A stretch of 64,000 bases of DNA from Monoglobus pectinilyticus (lineage in GTDB: Bacteria; Bacillota; Clostridia; Monoglobales; Monoglobaceae): positions 1,950,014 through 2,014,013 of the forward strand of contig NZ_CP020991.1 of the NCBI RefSeq assembly GCF_002874775.1. Direction: 5' to 3'. Position 1 is the first letter of the stretch; each line of letters begins with the position of its first letter. Positions 37,101 through 45,576 of the stretch are shown in pieces. A program made the translations under genes and the position numbers. The notes beneath the pieces are model-generated. The model saw nothing but the letters and a program-made list of their open reading frames with translations. It did no database searches and was not told where the DNA came from.

Positions 37101-38185
37101 CTGCTACACCATTACCGACAGACGCTCCTATAATTGGACAAAGCTGGGATTTTGACAATCTAAAGGCAGGGGATATTTATGGAAATAGTGATGATAATAA
37201 TACTATCTCAAATAATAACGGAAAATCAATAAATATAGATTTCGGAACATCGGCTGCTGACGGCGCTGTGCCGCCTGCAATAACCCAAAGAGCTGAAGGA
37301 AATAACTATATTCAGTTTACTGATAAAGGCGCCGGTCAGGACGGCTGGTCATATTTGCCGGAAACTGTTTTAGACGGAGATAAGATAATATTTGAAGAAG
37401 ATTTCATGAGCGGAGACACAGCTAAGGATACACCGCTGTTTAGAATATTTGATTCAAATAATGCCAACCCGGATAATACATATACTACTGCTAAAGACGG
37501 CAGAGTGTTTGAAGTGATGACAGTGGAAGGCGGAACGCTGAAGTTAAATGATTATTTCTCTATGGGCGCTTCCGCTACAAAGCCTAAGGATACTCAGATT
37601 TCCGGATTTAGTTTCAGTCCTAATAAATGGTATAGCTTAAAACTTGAATATACAAAGAGCGATAATAAAGTAAAGGTTTATACTAAAGAAGCTGACAGTT
37701 CTGACTATACATTGAGAGGAACGGTTACGCTTGGCTCCGGTACTAAAAAAATTGATGAGGTTCCGCAGCTTTTGCCTACAAAAGTTCAATGTTCTACTCG
37801 TGGTTCTTCTGCAAACAGCTTAGGTATTGATAATATTACCGTGGGTGTCCAGGGGGGCTCGGAGGTTCCTGAAGTAACTCCTACAGTTCAGCCGGCTTCT
37901 GAATTTATGTATACTTTGAATTCGATAGCGGAAGCTGAAAATGGCATAAATATAAATCTAACAAAAAATAAAGAAGGAATCGGATCGAACGTAATAATTG
38001 CAGCGGCGTATGACAGGGAGACAGGGGCTTTGACCGCTGTTGAAACCAGTGATATAACAATGAATGTTGGAGATTCATCCAATATATTCGTACCATTAGC
38101 CGTATCGGAAACCAATGAAATTAAGGTGTTTGTTTGGAACTCAACAGACGGAATAGAACCTCTTTCAAAAAGTATAAGTAAATAG
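34187..38185 (+). CDS. Rhamnogalacturonan lyase, PL11 family, secreted multidomain
   Basis: 1332 residues from ATG 34187 (GGAGGG 10 bases upstream); 39 further in-frame codons upstream are leader. The signal peptide (KKLFCVILSIMMLAGCIPAMA) allows signal peptidase I cleavage after AMA, but LAGC also fits a lipobox. The PL11 (YesW-like) catalytic region spans about 45-660: LDRGAFGATAPSGGVYLSWR, repeated Asp-rich calcium loops DVDGDGEYE, DYDGDGRAE, DLDGDGCDE and FNNDGKQE of the beta-propeller, and a QPPHQSYYIGYD end. A carboxypeptidase-like beta domain (DSSGNLLSGASV), a carbohydrate-binding-like domain, a TPTAKPTAEPTATP linker and a C-terminal LamG-like domain follow. It cleaves rhamnogalacturonan I by beta-elimination. 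Confidence 0.92.
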   Translation: MKKKLFCVILSIMMLAGCIPAMAVQDGPELNSEIQQSSEQPRQMEKLDRGAFGATAPSGGVYLSWRLLGSEPMDTVFNIYKNEQKLVDFINNTNYTDLEGSETDKYTIAPVINGQEGEKCEPITILAGHADKGQESVPYTYFDIPLNIPSPASDYEIVYDSGKSNSPIGGANDVSVGDVDGDGEYEIILKWDPNNSKDNSQSGKTGRVYLDCYEMDGTQLWRIDMGVNIRAGAHYTQFQVYDYDGDGRAELAVKTAPGTIDGAGNYVTQAGTTEAIKSADNSASYVNSSGFIIDGPEYLTIFNGQTGAAMQTVDYDPGRGDTTTWGKTSDKTNRVDRFLACTAYLDGVHPSLVTARGYYGKAIVVAYDWDGKNLNKRWRCDSTVSGYGSLAGQGNHNVSVADLDGDGCDEIVYGSAAIDNDGTVAHSTGWGHGDAIHVSDFNNDGKQEIFGVLEEKPNWGTGFRDAAGKETWHFKASGDDGRGVMDYFSPKYGVLAWDAAFGVRTIGGELISKTTLHDGSYPNFPIYWDGDLYREHFNGDRISKWNDDTLSFGRLWTIYTNNSVKFINSTKTNPNLQADLFGDWREEIILRHSDNSALRVFASISPTDYKFTTFMHDSQYRSAIAWQNTAYNQPPHQSYYIGYDKDVSEYVQPNLYYAPLPESVVTVKDSSGNLLSGASVKIDSQIMTTDENGMVSARLLPGTHNYEVELDRYILSKGAFEVPENSGAALEVVLEAKQYIYDSSNDETGSKFVYDGSEGAALTFSSSKEWQFTQDSSDGGRSFKADFETAYGGNAELEFAFGTGGTKDAGGAWNWTGRAYTYEIKLLDSTEKTVLAIGQEYSESGANEAYYYSGTGAKTNISSGTVFGSPNITKRSSSNWRIKISLDLTNGTAKLILSDDSGENGYIIENISIDSADFSSLEIGSIASSNVTWSPKVKDVLYWADSVTPPSPPPTLDPTKPTPTAKPTAEPTATPLPTDAPIIGQSWDFDNLKAGDIYGNSDDNNTISNNNGKSINIDFGTSAADGAVPPAITQRAEGNNYIQFTDKGAGQDGWSYLPETVLDGDKIIFEEDFMSGDTAKDTPLFRIFDSNNANPDNTYTTAKDGRVFEVMTVEGGTLKLNDYFSMGASATKPKDTQISGFSFSPNKWYSLKLEYTKSDNKVKVYTKEADSSDYTLRGTVTLGSGTKKIDEVPQLLPTKVQCSTRGSSANSLGIDNITVGVQGGSEVPEVTPTVQPASEFMYTLNSIAEAENGININLTKNKEGIGSNVIIAAAYDRETGALTAVETSDITMNVGDSSNIFVPLAVSETNEIKVFVWNSTDGIEPLSKSISK

Positions 38186-38190
38186 TTAAT

Positions 38191-38263
38191 TCCCCCGGGA
38201 ACTGATATACCTCTCTATAAGTGTCTAACTTTTGGCGGATAATATCAAATTTTTCCCGGGGGA
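38191..38263 (+). repeat. Terminator stem enclosing an IS150-end-like palindrome (copy C)
   Basis: The outer stem TCCCCCGGGAA (38191-38201) pairs with TTCCCGGGGGA (38253-38263), followed by a T run. The loop holds TGATATACC...AAGTGTCTAACTTTTGGCGG-ATAATATCA (core 38203-38247), again matching IS150-group end style on the 3' side with a degenerate 5' side. Confidence 0.75.
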
Positions 38264-38440
38264 GTGTTTTTAATGTATCAATTAATAAAAACTTTATTTT
38301 AGTTTATAAATATTTTATAATTGCTTTATTTGTTTTCAATTTTTGGGATTTATACTCTTAACATAGATTGAGACATATGTTAAATCTAAACTCAAAACTC
38401 AAAACAAAAAATCTATCAATTATGAAAGCGAGGCAAATGT

Positions 38441-39592
38441 ATGAAAAAGACAAGAAACAGAATCATCCGAGCTGCGGCGTGCATAGGCGTTGGAGTTGCA
38501 GTCCTGGGAATGGCGGTATTTGCTAATTTTGACAACGCCAATGGATATGGCGTGGTTAAAGAAGCTGCAAAAAATACCTTTTTCTCTTCTGACAATGTTA
38601 CTGCGGATATAAACGTTTCAGCTGATTTGGAAGGCTCAAATCTTTTTGGCGGAAAAGCGCTGATAAAAAAAGATGCCGGCGGGGATGTAAAAATGCAGAC
38701 TTCGTCACAATCGTATGATGAAACCGGAACACTGGTGGATACTGACAATTTAATGACTATTCAAGACGGTTACAGATTATCATCATACACTTATAATACC
38801 GATGAAGGTCCGGAGACTCACAAAACAAAGTACAAAATGAGTGACAGGGATATTTCTGAAGAGTTGTTTACGAATACAGAAGTTTTGGATAAACAGATTG
38901 GCTTCCTTGAAACTTTGGCGGATACTTTAATAGGCGACATAAAAAATAATATAGTTCTCACTGATTCAAATGACGGAAACAGAACTTATACAATTAACAT
39001 GACAGGGGAACAGCTTCCTAAATATATGACAGCAGCATTTTCATTATTTAACGCGTCATTGAGAGCAAACTATGAAAATTCTAATGAAATCTTCGATGAA
39101 GAAAACGTTAATATCCAGACAATGTCTGAAATGTTCCTGAACAAAAATGAGCCGTACGTGAATACAATAAGCGGCAGCGTATCCATTGATAATGCCGGAA
39201 GAATCTCCGCATTTAACGGTAAAGTTGTTTTGACAGGTTATGACAACTCAGGAGCTCAGAAGAATTTAAATATGAGTTTAGACGCTGCATTTAAAGATTA
39301 TGGAACAACCAGCATTGAGAGAGTGAACGCTGATGAATATGAGGATATGTCTGTAAGCGTAACAACTAAGTATGCAGTGGAAGAAGACGGTTCAGGTCAT
39401 ATGACTATAACAGAAAGTGATGAAGATGTTGAAGGCGATATAAACGGTTCAGTCAATCTTCAAGCAAATAATAAAGACGGTACTTTTTCGACTTATACTG
39501 TAAGCAGCGATGGAAAACTTAGAGATGAAAACGGAAATGTTGTTACCGTAGTGAATAATGAAAGCTCAGAAGCGGTTAATGACGCGGCATAA
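38441..39592 (+). CDS. Membrane-anchored or secreted protein of unknown function
   Basis: 383 residues; AGCGAGG precedes the ATG. An N-terminal signal/anchor helix (about 9-28, AAACIGVGVAVLGMAVFA) is followed by a soluble, beta-rich, acidic extracytoplasmic domain with DNVTADINVSADL and KDAGGDVKMQTSSQSYDE stretches, reminiscent of LolA/LppX-like lipid-binding sheets, though this is only a structural guess. It has no cysteines of a zinc or heme site and no enzyme motif. It heads an operon with an ABC transporter and a two-component system, so it may be the target, sensor or a cell-surface effector of that system. Confidence 0.65.
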   Translation: MKKTRNRIIRAAACIGVGVAVLGMAVFANFDNANGYGVVKEAAKNTFFSSDNVTADINVSADLEGSNLFGGKALIKKDAGGDVKMQTSSQSYDETGTLVDTDNLMTIQDGYRLSSYTYNTDEGPETHKTKYKMSDRDISEELFTNTEVLDKQIGFLETLADTLIGDIKNNIVLTDSNDGNRTYTINMTGEQLPKYMTAAFSLFNASLRANYENSNEIFDEENVNIQTMSEMFLNKNEPYVNTISGSVSIDNAGRISAFNGKVVLTGYDNSGAQKNLNMSLDAAFKDYGTTSIERVNADEYEDMSVSVTTKYAVEEDGSGHMTITESDEDVEGDINGSVNLQANNKDGTFSTYTVSSDGKLRDENGNVVTVVNNESSEAVNDAA

Positions 39593-39641
39593 GAAAAACG
39601 GTGCGTGTATAACAATTTAAGAATCAGAAAGGCAGTTAAAT

Positions 39642-40409
39642 ATGGATAATAAGAATAATACTGTTCTATCAGTTCATAGCTTAAAAAAATTATTCAGAAA
39701 CGGCCGCGGAGTAAACAATATCACCCTCAATGTTAATGAGGGTGATATTGTAGGTTTGCTGGGTCCTAACGGTTCGGGAAAAACAACGGCTATGAAATCA
39801 ATAATAGGCATGAATAGGATTGACGAAGGTGAAATACAGATTTTTGGATATGATATAGATGATGATTTCGAATCTGCAATGGAGAGTGTTGGATGCTTGA
39901 TAGAAACTCCGGCACTTTATGACAGAATGAGCGCTTATCAGAATTTAAAAGCTGCGGCTAGGTTTTATAAATATCCTGATAAAAGAACAGAAACAGAGGC
40001 TATAAATAATGCATTGTCATTAGTAGGTCTTGATAAATACTCTAAGGATAAAGCCGGAAGCTTCTCGCTGGGAATGCGTCAAAGGCTTGGGATAGCTTTG
40101 GCTCTTTTGCCGCGTCCTAGACTTGTAATACTTGATGAACCTACTAACGGGCTGGATATTGAAGGAGTTGTTCATATCCGCAGTGTTATTAAAGAAATGT
40201 CTGAAAAAAATAAAACAACCTTTTTAATATCCGGACATGTTGCGTCAGAACTTGAAAAACTATGCGACAAGGTAGCAGTTATATATGACGGCAGACTGCT
40301 GGCTATGAACAGTATGGAGGAAGTTCTTGAAAATTTCCCTTCGTTGGAAGATTATTTTCTTTCTATAGTAGGCAACGCTAAGGATACTGAAAGGAGGCGT
40401 GTAATATGA
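39642..40409 (+). CDS. ABC transporter ATP-binding protein (ABC-2/BcrA-like)
   Basis: 255 residues. Walker A GPNGSGKTT, Q-loop region CLIETPALYDRMSAYQNL, signature FSLGMRQRLGIA, Walker B LVILDEPTNGLD and the H-loop SGH. The GxIETPxLY pattern is typical of BcrA/lantibiotic-immunity type ATPases. It overlaps the permease start by 4 bases. Confidence 0.92.
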   Translation: MDNKNNTVLSVHSLKKLFRNGRGVNNITLNVNEGDIVGLLGPNGSGKTTAMKSIIGMNRIDEGEIQIFGYDIDDDFESAMESVGCLIETPALYDRMSAYQNLKAAARFYKYPDKRTETEAINNALSLVGLDKYSKDKAGSFSLGMRQRLGIALALLPRPRLVILDEPTNGLDIEGVVHIRSVIKEMSEKNKTTFLISGHVASELEKLCDKVAVIYDGRLLAMNSMEEVLENFPSLEDYFLSIVGNAKDTERRRVI

Positions 40410-41152
40410 GTGGATTGCTGGCTAATTACAGGAATGAATGCGCTAAGCTGATGAGCAGTAAAAAATACATAGTTTTTATAATAATAGAAATTTTGATTTG
40501 CGCTGTAGCGGTATTTTCAAAACTGATAGTGACGTCTATTTCAAAGGGAACTTGGACCATGAATAATATAAGTTCTCCTATTTCGCTCATGACGTTGTTC
40601 GTTCAGGCTATAGTTCCATTTATTATAATGCTTGCTTCGTGCGACCTGTTTGCGGGAGAATTTCAGGACAAGACTATACGCGCGGTGTTTATGCGCCCCA
40701 CAGCAAGATATAAGGTTTTTGTAGGAAAGGTTTTGGCAGTTATTACTATAGCTGCTGTAAATATGGCGGTAGTTCTGATATCTTCAAGCATATTTGATAT
40801 TATTGTTTCAGGAAGCGTAGTGAATTTAGGATATGCAGTATGGGCATATATTTTGGATATGGTGCCTTTGGCAGTTTTGGCGCTTATGACAATTATGATA
40901 AATCAGCTTGTAAAAAACTCGACATTTGCGATGTTTTTGGCTATAATAGTATATATAGGCCTGAATGTGCTGGGAATTTATTTTTCAAATCTAAGCGGAT
41001 TAGTATTTACCGGATATATGCAGTGGCATAAACTGTGGTTAGGCGCCGGACTGCCAATATCAGCATTATTCAGCAAAATTTTGCTTATGCTGGGTTACGG
41101 ATTAACCTTTACTGCTGTAGGTTATTATTTGTTTAGGTTTAAGGAATGCTGA
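40406..41152 (+). CDS. ABC-2 family transporter permease
   Basis: 248 residues with six predicted transmembrane helices (first about 23-45). FAGEFQDKTIRAVFMRPTARYKVFVGK is the cytoplasmic coupling region common to ABC-2 permeases of the immunity type. It forms the membrane half of the transporter with the preceding ATPase. The substrate is unknown; export of a peptide antibiotic or lipid is typical of relatives. Confidence 0.88.
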   Translation: MSGLLANYRNECAKLMSSKKYIVFIIIEILICAVAVFSKLIVTSISKGTWTMNNISSPISLMTLFVQAIVPFIIMLASCDLFAGEFQDKTIRAVFMRPTARYKVFVGKVLAVITIAAVNMAVVLISSSIFDIIVSGSVVNLGYAVWAYILDMVPLAVLALMTIMINQLVKNSTFAMFLAIIVYIGLNVLGIYFSNLSGLVFTGYMQWHKLWLGAGLPISALFSKILLMLGYGLTFTAVGYYLFRFKEC

Positions 41153-41185
41153 TAAGATAAACCGCTGGATTACGGAGGCGGATAT

Positions 41186-42322
41186 ATGTCAATTAAAAAG
41201 AAACTTATGTTATCATCGATTGTAATGCTGGTATTGCCGATTTTCATTATGGTGCTCATATCAGCATTTATTTTCGTACTTGTTTTAAGTTATGTACCAA
41301 GTATATCTATTCAAATTAACGGTATTACTCCCAGCCTTAATAATCCTATGATTTTTAGATTGCTGCTGGTTTGGCTTTTTATATTGATTGTAGTTGTTCT
41401 TGCTTGTTGTATAGGAGTAACGGCATATCTGTCAAAAAGTATAATAGCGCCGCTTAAAAAAATGTCCGGCGCTATGGAACATTTGACGGAAGGCGACCTC
41501 AGCTATGAGTTTACATGTTCAGGTGACCGTGAAATTAAAGAAGTCTATGATTCGATTGAAAACTTAAGAGTCAGGCTGAAAAAATCTGTAGATGAAGAAA
41601 TAAAGCGAGAGACAGAACACAGAATGCTTATAGCCAACATCTCGCATGACTTAAAAACTCCTATTACCTCAATAAAAGGATATGTTGAGGGGATAAAGGA
41701 TGGAGTAGCCGATACGCCGGAAATGTTGGAGCGTTATCTTAACACGATACAGACTAAGGCTAATACCCTTGAGGCTATGGTAAATAATCTTTCGGAGTAT
41801 TCTAAGTTGGATTTAGACAGTGCGCCGTACGATATACAGGTTTGGGATATAAGAGGTTTTGTGCGTTCAGTGCTGGAGGAATTCTCAATTGATTTATCAA
41901 GAGCCGGTATAGAGCTTGATATTGGTGAAAATTTAAGCGGCTGTGAAGAAATATATGTAAGGTTTGACTGTGAAAAATTAAACAGGGTGCTTTCCAATAT
42001 AATAAGCAATTCTATAAAATACAGAAAGCCTGATATTCCCGGAAAACTAAGTGTTGAGTTAATAGAAAATGACGGTTGGGTAATTTTGAGTTTTTCAGAC
42101 AATGGAATTGGGATAAGTAAGCAGGAAGAAAAGAAAGTGTTTGAGACGTTTTTTAGAGCTGACCCGGCAAGAAATTTAAACGTTTCAGGTAATGGTCTCG
42201 GTCTTTCTATAGCTTGCAGAATAATAAAAGAACACGGCGGAAAGATATGGATGCGTTCCGGAGGCGATAAGAATGGAGTAACTGTTTATATAAGACTGAA
42301 AAAGTATATTTTGGAAGATTAA
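41186..42322 (+). CDS. Sensor histidine kinase (HAMP, HisKA, HATPase)
   Basis: 378 residues. Two transmembrane helices (about 9-35 and 58-82) enclose a short, 22-residue extracellular loop, so it probably senses within the membrane or through the transporter. HAMP domain about 85-135, H-box ISHDLKTPITSIKGYVEG, N-box NRVLSNIISNSIKY, G1 DNGIGIS, F-box KVFETFFRAD, G2 GNGLGLSI. Partner of the response regulator that begins 19 bases downstream. Confidence 0.92.
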   Translation: MSIKKKLMLSSIVMLVLPIFIMVLISAFIFVLVLSYVPSISIQINGITPSLNNPMIFRLLLVWLFILIVVVLACCIGVTAYLSKSIIAPLKKMSGAMEHLTEGDLSYEFTCSGDREIKEVYDSIENLRVRLKKSVDEEIKRETEHRMLIANISHDLKTPITSIKGYVEGIKDGVADTPEMLERYLNTIQTKANTLEAMVNNLSEYSKLDLDSAPYDIQVWDIRGFVRSVLEEFSIDLSRAGIELDIGENLSGCEEIYVRFDCEKLNRVLSNIISNSIKYRKPDIPGKLSVELIENDGWVILSFSDNGIGISKQEEKKVFETFFRADPARNLNVSGNGLGLSIACRIIKEHGGKIWMRSGGDKNGVTVYIRLKKYILED

Positions 42323-42341
42323 GACAAAAGGATTGGTTTAT

Positions 42342-43028
42342 ATGAAAATATTAATAATTGAGGATGATAAAAGTATTGCTGAACTTGAGATGGATTATTT
42401 GTCAGCCAACGGATTTGAATGTGAGTTGGCAAATGATGGAGAATCCGGGCTTAAAAAGGCCTTGGATAATGATTATGACCTTGTGATAATCGACGTTATG
42501 CTTCCTCGGCGCGACGGTTTTTCAGTGTGCGGTGAACTTAGAAAGGTTAAAGATGTTCCAGTAATATTTTTATCTGCCAGAAGTGAAGATATAGACAAAA
42601 TACGAGGGCTCGGGCTAGGCGCTGATGATTATATAGCTAAACCTTTCTCTCCTTCAGAAATGGTTGCCAGAGTTAAAACCCATATTTCAAGATACAAGAC
42701 CCTCAGAAGCGGCTCTGACGCTGTGAAGCCGGAGATAATAGAAATCAGAGGGCTTAAAGTAGATAAAGGGTCAAGACGGGTGTTCAGTGACGGCAAAGAA
42801 GTAATAATGACCGTAAAAGAATATGATTTGCTTTTATTTCTTCTTGAAAATCCAAATATAGTTTTTAACAAAGAGGTGCTTTTTGACCGCGTTTGGGGTC
42901 TGGAAGCATTCGGAGACGCTTCAACGGTTACTGTTCATATACAAAGAATAAGAGACAAAATTGAGAAGAACTCTGAAAATAAGTACATTGAAACCGTTTG
43001 GGGCGCAGGATATAGGTTCAGAGCTTAG
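42342..43028 (+). CDS. OmpR/PhoB-family response regulator
   Basis: 228 residues from ATG 42342 (AAAGGA 10 bases upstream); a TTG at 42333 is too close to that site. REC: EDDKS, phospho-acceptor Asp in VIIDVMLPRRDGF, AKPFSP. The C-terminal winged helix ends VTVHIQRIRDKIE...IETVWGAGYRF. Expected to regulate the neighbouring transporter operon. Confidence 0.93.
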   Translation: MKILIIEDDKSIAELEMDYLSANGFECELANDGESGLKKALDNDYDLVIIDVMLPRRDGFSVCGELRKVKDVPVIFLSARSEDIDKIRGLGLGADDYIAKPFSPSEMVARVKTHISRYKTLRSGSDAVKPEIIEIRGLKVDKGSRRVFSDGKEVIMTVKEYDLLLFLLENPNIVFNKEVLFDRVWGLEAFGDASTVTVHIQRIRDKIEKNSENKYIETVWGAGYRFRA

Positions 43029-43032
43029 CATA

Positions 43033-43722
43033 TTATTCTGTGGATTTGGAAAATCCTTTAGGGCATACCCTCATACATATACCGCACACAACTCCGCGGC
43101 CTATATTTTGGTATGCTTTTTTCATATGCTGGCTGCACGCTAGAGCGTCAATGATTTTTTCTCTCGGTTCCCCGGGATTCCACGTTTCACCTGTGATAGC
43201 CATTGCGGGGCAGGCTTTTACGCAAAGCGTACAGCTTCCGCATTGGCATTCTAAAATATTTGTATTAAAATCAAATTCATCGCAGTCGGTCAAAATTGTT
43301 CCGAGCCGAACTCTGGGTCCGTTGATATTTGAAATAAACAGACCGCTCTTGCCGATATAGCCTAAACCTGCTTTTACAGCCGCATATTTATGCGAAAATA
43401 TTCCTTTAAGTCCATTGACGGACTGAGAGGCAGGGACAGGAACATACTTATATCCGGCTTTTTGAAGTATCAGACCGGTTTTTAAAGAGTTATTGTCAAT
43501 CAATGTGTTTACTGACCTGTAGTGGTGGAAATATGTATGCGTGGGTTTATCGTTTATCTGCTCCACTACTGCGTCAGACAGCGGTATTGTATATGATATG
43601 GCATATTTTAAATTAAAATCGTTTGTGCCAAAATCATCGTTGTCTAGGCGGCAGAATCCCACTTGTCCGGCGCCGTTGTTTATTAAAAAATCAATTATTT
43701 TTTCTTGAATATTTTCTTTCAT
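43033..43722 (-). CDS. 4Fe-4S protein of the epoxyqueuosine reductase (QueG)-like family
   Basis: 229 residues on the minus strand, shorter than QueG (about 350-380). The QueG-like N-terminal region includes GLKGIFSHKYAAVKAGLGYIGKSG. Two cluster motifs follow: CQCGSCTLCVKACP and the pair CS...CGICMRVCP. No HEAT-repeat C-terminal domain is seen, so cobalamin-dependent epoxyqueuosine reduction is doubtful and a related ferredoxin-like reductase role is likelier. It converges on the response regulator with a 4-base gap and follows nspC by 20 bases. Confidence 0.8.
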   Translation of the reverse strand: MKENIQEKIIDFLINNGAGQVGFCRLDNDDFGTNDFNLKYAISYTIPLSDAVVEQINDKPTHTYFHHYRSVNTLIDNNSLKTGLILQKAGYKYVPVPASQSVNGLKGIFSHKYAAVKAGLGYIGKSGLFISNINGPRVRLGTILTDCDEFDFNTNILECQCGSCTLCVKACPAMAITGETWNPGEPREKIIDALACSQHMKKAYQNIGRGVVCGICMRVCPKGFSKSTE

Positions 43723-43742
43723 AACAATTTCCTATCTTAAAT

Positions 43743-44867
43743 TTATAGTCTTGACTTAAAGTCCTGATACCCAAATGTTTTGATAAGTTCCGTATCTCCG
43801 TTTTGATGTCTCAGAACTATGCTGGGCAGGTTTATACCGTTAAAAGTGTTATTTTTAACAGTGGTGTAAATAGCCATATCGCAAAAGGTGATTTTATCAC
43901 CGGGTTTTAAAGGTTCTTTAAAGGAGTAGTCGCCGATAATATCACCGGCCAGACAGGTTGGACCGGCCAAACGGTAAGTGTATGGATATTCCCCGGGATT
44001 TCCGGCGTCAATAACGTTGGGGCGATAAGGCATTTCTAAAACGTCCGGCATATGGCATGCTGCCGAAGTATCCAATATTGCGATATCAATTTCATTATTT
44101 ATTATATCCATAACGCTTGATGTCAAATATCCGGCATTGAGAGCAACTGCTTCTCCGGGTTCCAAATAGACGGCGACACCATATTTGTCAGAAAAATAAT
44201 TTATAGATTTGCACAGAAGTTCTATATCATAATCTTCCCTTGTGATATGATGACCTCCGCCCATGTTTATCCATTTCATATTTTTTATATACTTTCCGAA
44301 TTTTTCATCTACTTTTTGAACGGTCCTCCATAAAACGTCAGAATTCTGCTCGCACATAGTGTGAAAGTGAAGTCCGCTTATTCCGTCGAGGTTGCTGTGT
44401 TCAAAGTTTCTTAAAGTGACTCCCATTCTGGAGCCTTTAAAGCATGGATTATATATGTCAGTTTCAATTTCAGAATATTCAGGATTTATTCTTATACCGC
44501 ATTCAATTCCTGTTCCTGACACAATATTTTTATATTTATTCCACTGGGAAAATGAGTTGAAAACTATGTGGTCACAGATTTTTATTATTTCAGAAAAATC
44601 TTCATCGCTGTAAGCCGGAGCGTAAATATGAGTTTCTGTGCCCGGCATTTCTTCGTGGCCCAGTTTAGCTTCAAACAGAGAACTTGCTGTGGTACCGGCA
44701 AGATATTTTCCTATAAGCGGATACAATGAATACATTGAAAACGCTTTTTGTGCAAGCAGAATTTTTGCTCCGGTTTTGTCTGAAACACTTTTTAAAATCT
44801 CTAAATTTTTTATAATTAAATTTTCATCAATTAAATAATATGGTGTTTTTATATCGCTTTGCTTCAT
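43743..44867 (-). CDS. nspC: Carboxynorspermidine/carboxyspermidine decarboxylase
   Basis: 374 residues on the minus strand. Fold-type III PLP enzyme (alanine racemase-like): PLP lysine in LLAQKAFSMYSL, HFHTMCEQNSD, NMGGGHHITREDYD, EPGEAVALNAG and DTSAACHMPDVLEMPYRP. These signatures are those of NspC rather than LysA or SpeC. It converts carboxyspermidine to spermidine (or carboxynorspermidine to norspermidine). Its substrate would come from the dehydrogenase at 32476, 10 kb away and in the other orientation. Confidence 0.92.
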   Translation of the reverse strand: MKQSDIKTPYYLIDENLIIKNLEILKSVSDKTGAKILLAQKAFSMYSLYPLIGKYLAGTTASSLFEAKLGHEEMPGTETHIYAPAYSDEDFSEIIKICDHIVFNSFSQWNKYKNIVSGTGIECGIRINPEYSEIETDIYNPCFKGSRMGVTLRNFEHSNLDGISGLHFHTMCEQNSDVLWRTVQKVDEKFGKYIKNMKWINMGGGHHITREDYDIELLCKSINYFSDKYGVAVYLEPGEAVALNAGYLTSSVMDIINNEIDIAILDTSAACHMPDVLEMPYRPNVIDAGNPGEYPYTYRLAGPTCLAGDIIGDYSFKEPLKPGDKITFCDMAIYTTVKNNTFNGINLPSIVLRHQNGDTELIKTFGYQDFKSRL

Positions 44868-44896
44868 TTGATTACCTCATTAATTTATTTCTAATT

Positions 44897-44925
44897 AATA
44901 TATCATAAAGAGCAGAATTTATCAA
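44897..44925 (-). promoter_or_regulatory. Promoter of nspC and the 4Fe-4S gene
   Basis: On the minus strand: TTGATA (44920-44925), 17-nt spacer, TATATT (44897-44902). Confidence 0.65.
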
Positions 44926-44976
44926 TATTTCTATGAAATTTGCCGATATGAATTGTTAACAATAATATTACAGACG

Positions 44977-45005
44977 TTGATATATTGAATTGAAAATGGT
45001 ATACT
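44977..45005 (+). promoter_or_regulatory. Promoter of the acyl-CoA thioesterase gene
   Basis: TTGATA, 17-nt spacer, TATACT; the start codon follows 43 bases later. Confidence 0.7.
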
Positions 45006-45048
45006 ATCTAAAGTGAATTGTTCTGTAATTCAAGAGGAGATGAAAAAA

Positions 45049-45537
45049 ATGGCAGAACCTGTAGTTAAAAATAGAAAAGTTTCGTATTCATATACTGAAC
45101 AAGTGCAAATGGTTACGTCTCCTGACTTAAACGGATACGGAAGATTGTTCGGCGGAAGGCTGATGGAGTGGATAGATGTTGTGGCCGGAATTGTTGCCAG
45201 GAGACACAGCGGATGCAAGGTAACCACGGCTATGGTTGACACTCTCTGTTTCAGAGCGCCGGCATATCCGAACGATACCTTGGTGCTTGCGGGAAAAGTA
45301 ACCCATGTGGGACGGACTTCAATGGAAGTGTGCGTCCGCACTATGGTAGAAGATTTGAACGGCATGAAGAGAACCATTAATAAAGCTTATTTGGTTTTGG
45401 TAGCCCTTGACGATGATGACAGACCGACTGAAGTTCCTGGACTTATACTTGAAACTGACGAGGATAAAATGGAGTGGGAACTCGCTAAAAAACGCGGTGA
45501 GCTCAGGAGCGAAAGGCGCAGAATAAACGCTAACTAG
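45049..45537 (+). CDS. Acyl-CoA thioesterase, hotdog fold (YciA/BFIT-like)
   Basis: 162 residues from ATG 45049, with GAGGAGA upstream. Upstream in-frame codons (45013, 45040) lie in the leader or on the ribosome site. The hotdog helix has GRLFGGRLMEWIDVVAGIVARRHSG, followed by VDTLCFRAPAYPNDTLVLAGKV and VGRTSMEVCVRTMVED. The family hydrolyses acyl-CoA to free fatty acid and CoA in the cytoplasm. Likely monocistronic or with the acyltransferase that starts 39 bases later. Confidence 0.9.
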   Translation: MAEPVVKNRKVSYSYTEQVQMVTSPDLNGYGRLFGGRLMEWIDVVAGIVARRHSGCKVTTAMVDTLCFRAPAYPNDTLVLAGKVTHVGRTSMEVCVRTMVEDLNGMKRTINKAYLVLVALDDDDRPTEVPGLILETDEDKMEWELAKKRGELRSERRRINAN

Positions 45538-45576
45538 TTAAAATAATATATCTGTTTAACAGGTGGTGAATAAGAG

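Noticed and set aside
45013-45048. Upstream start codons for the thioesterase
   Set aside because: The GTG at 45013 is 8 bases after the -10 box, and the ATG at 45040 overlaps the GGAGA ribosome site.
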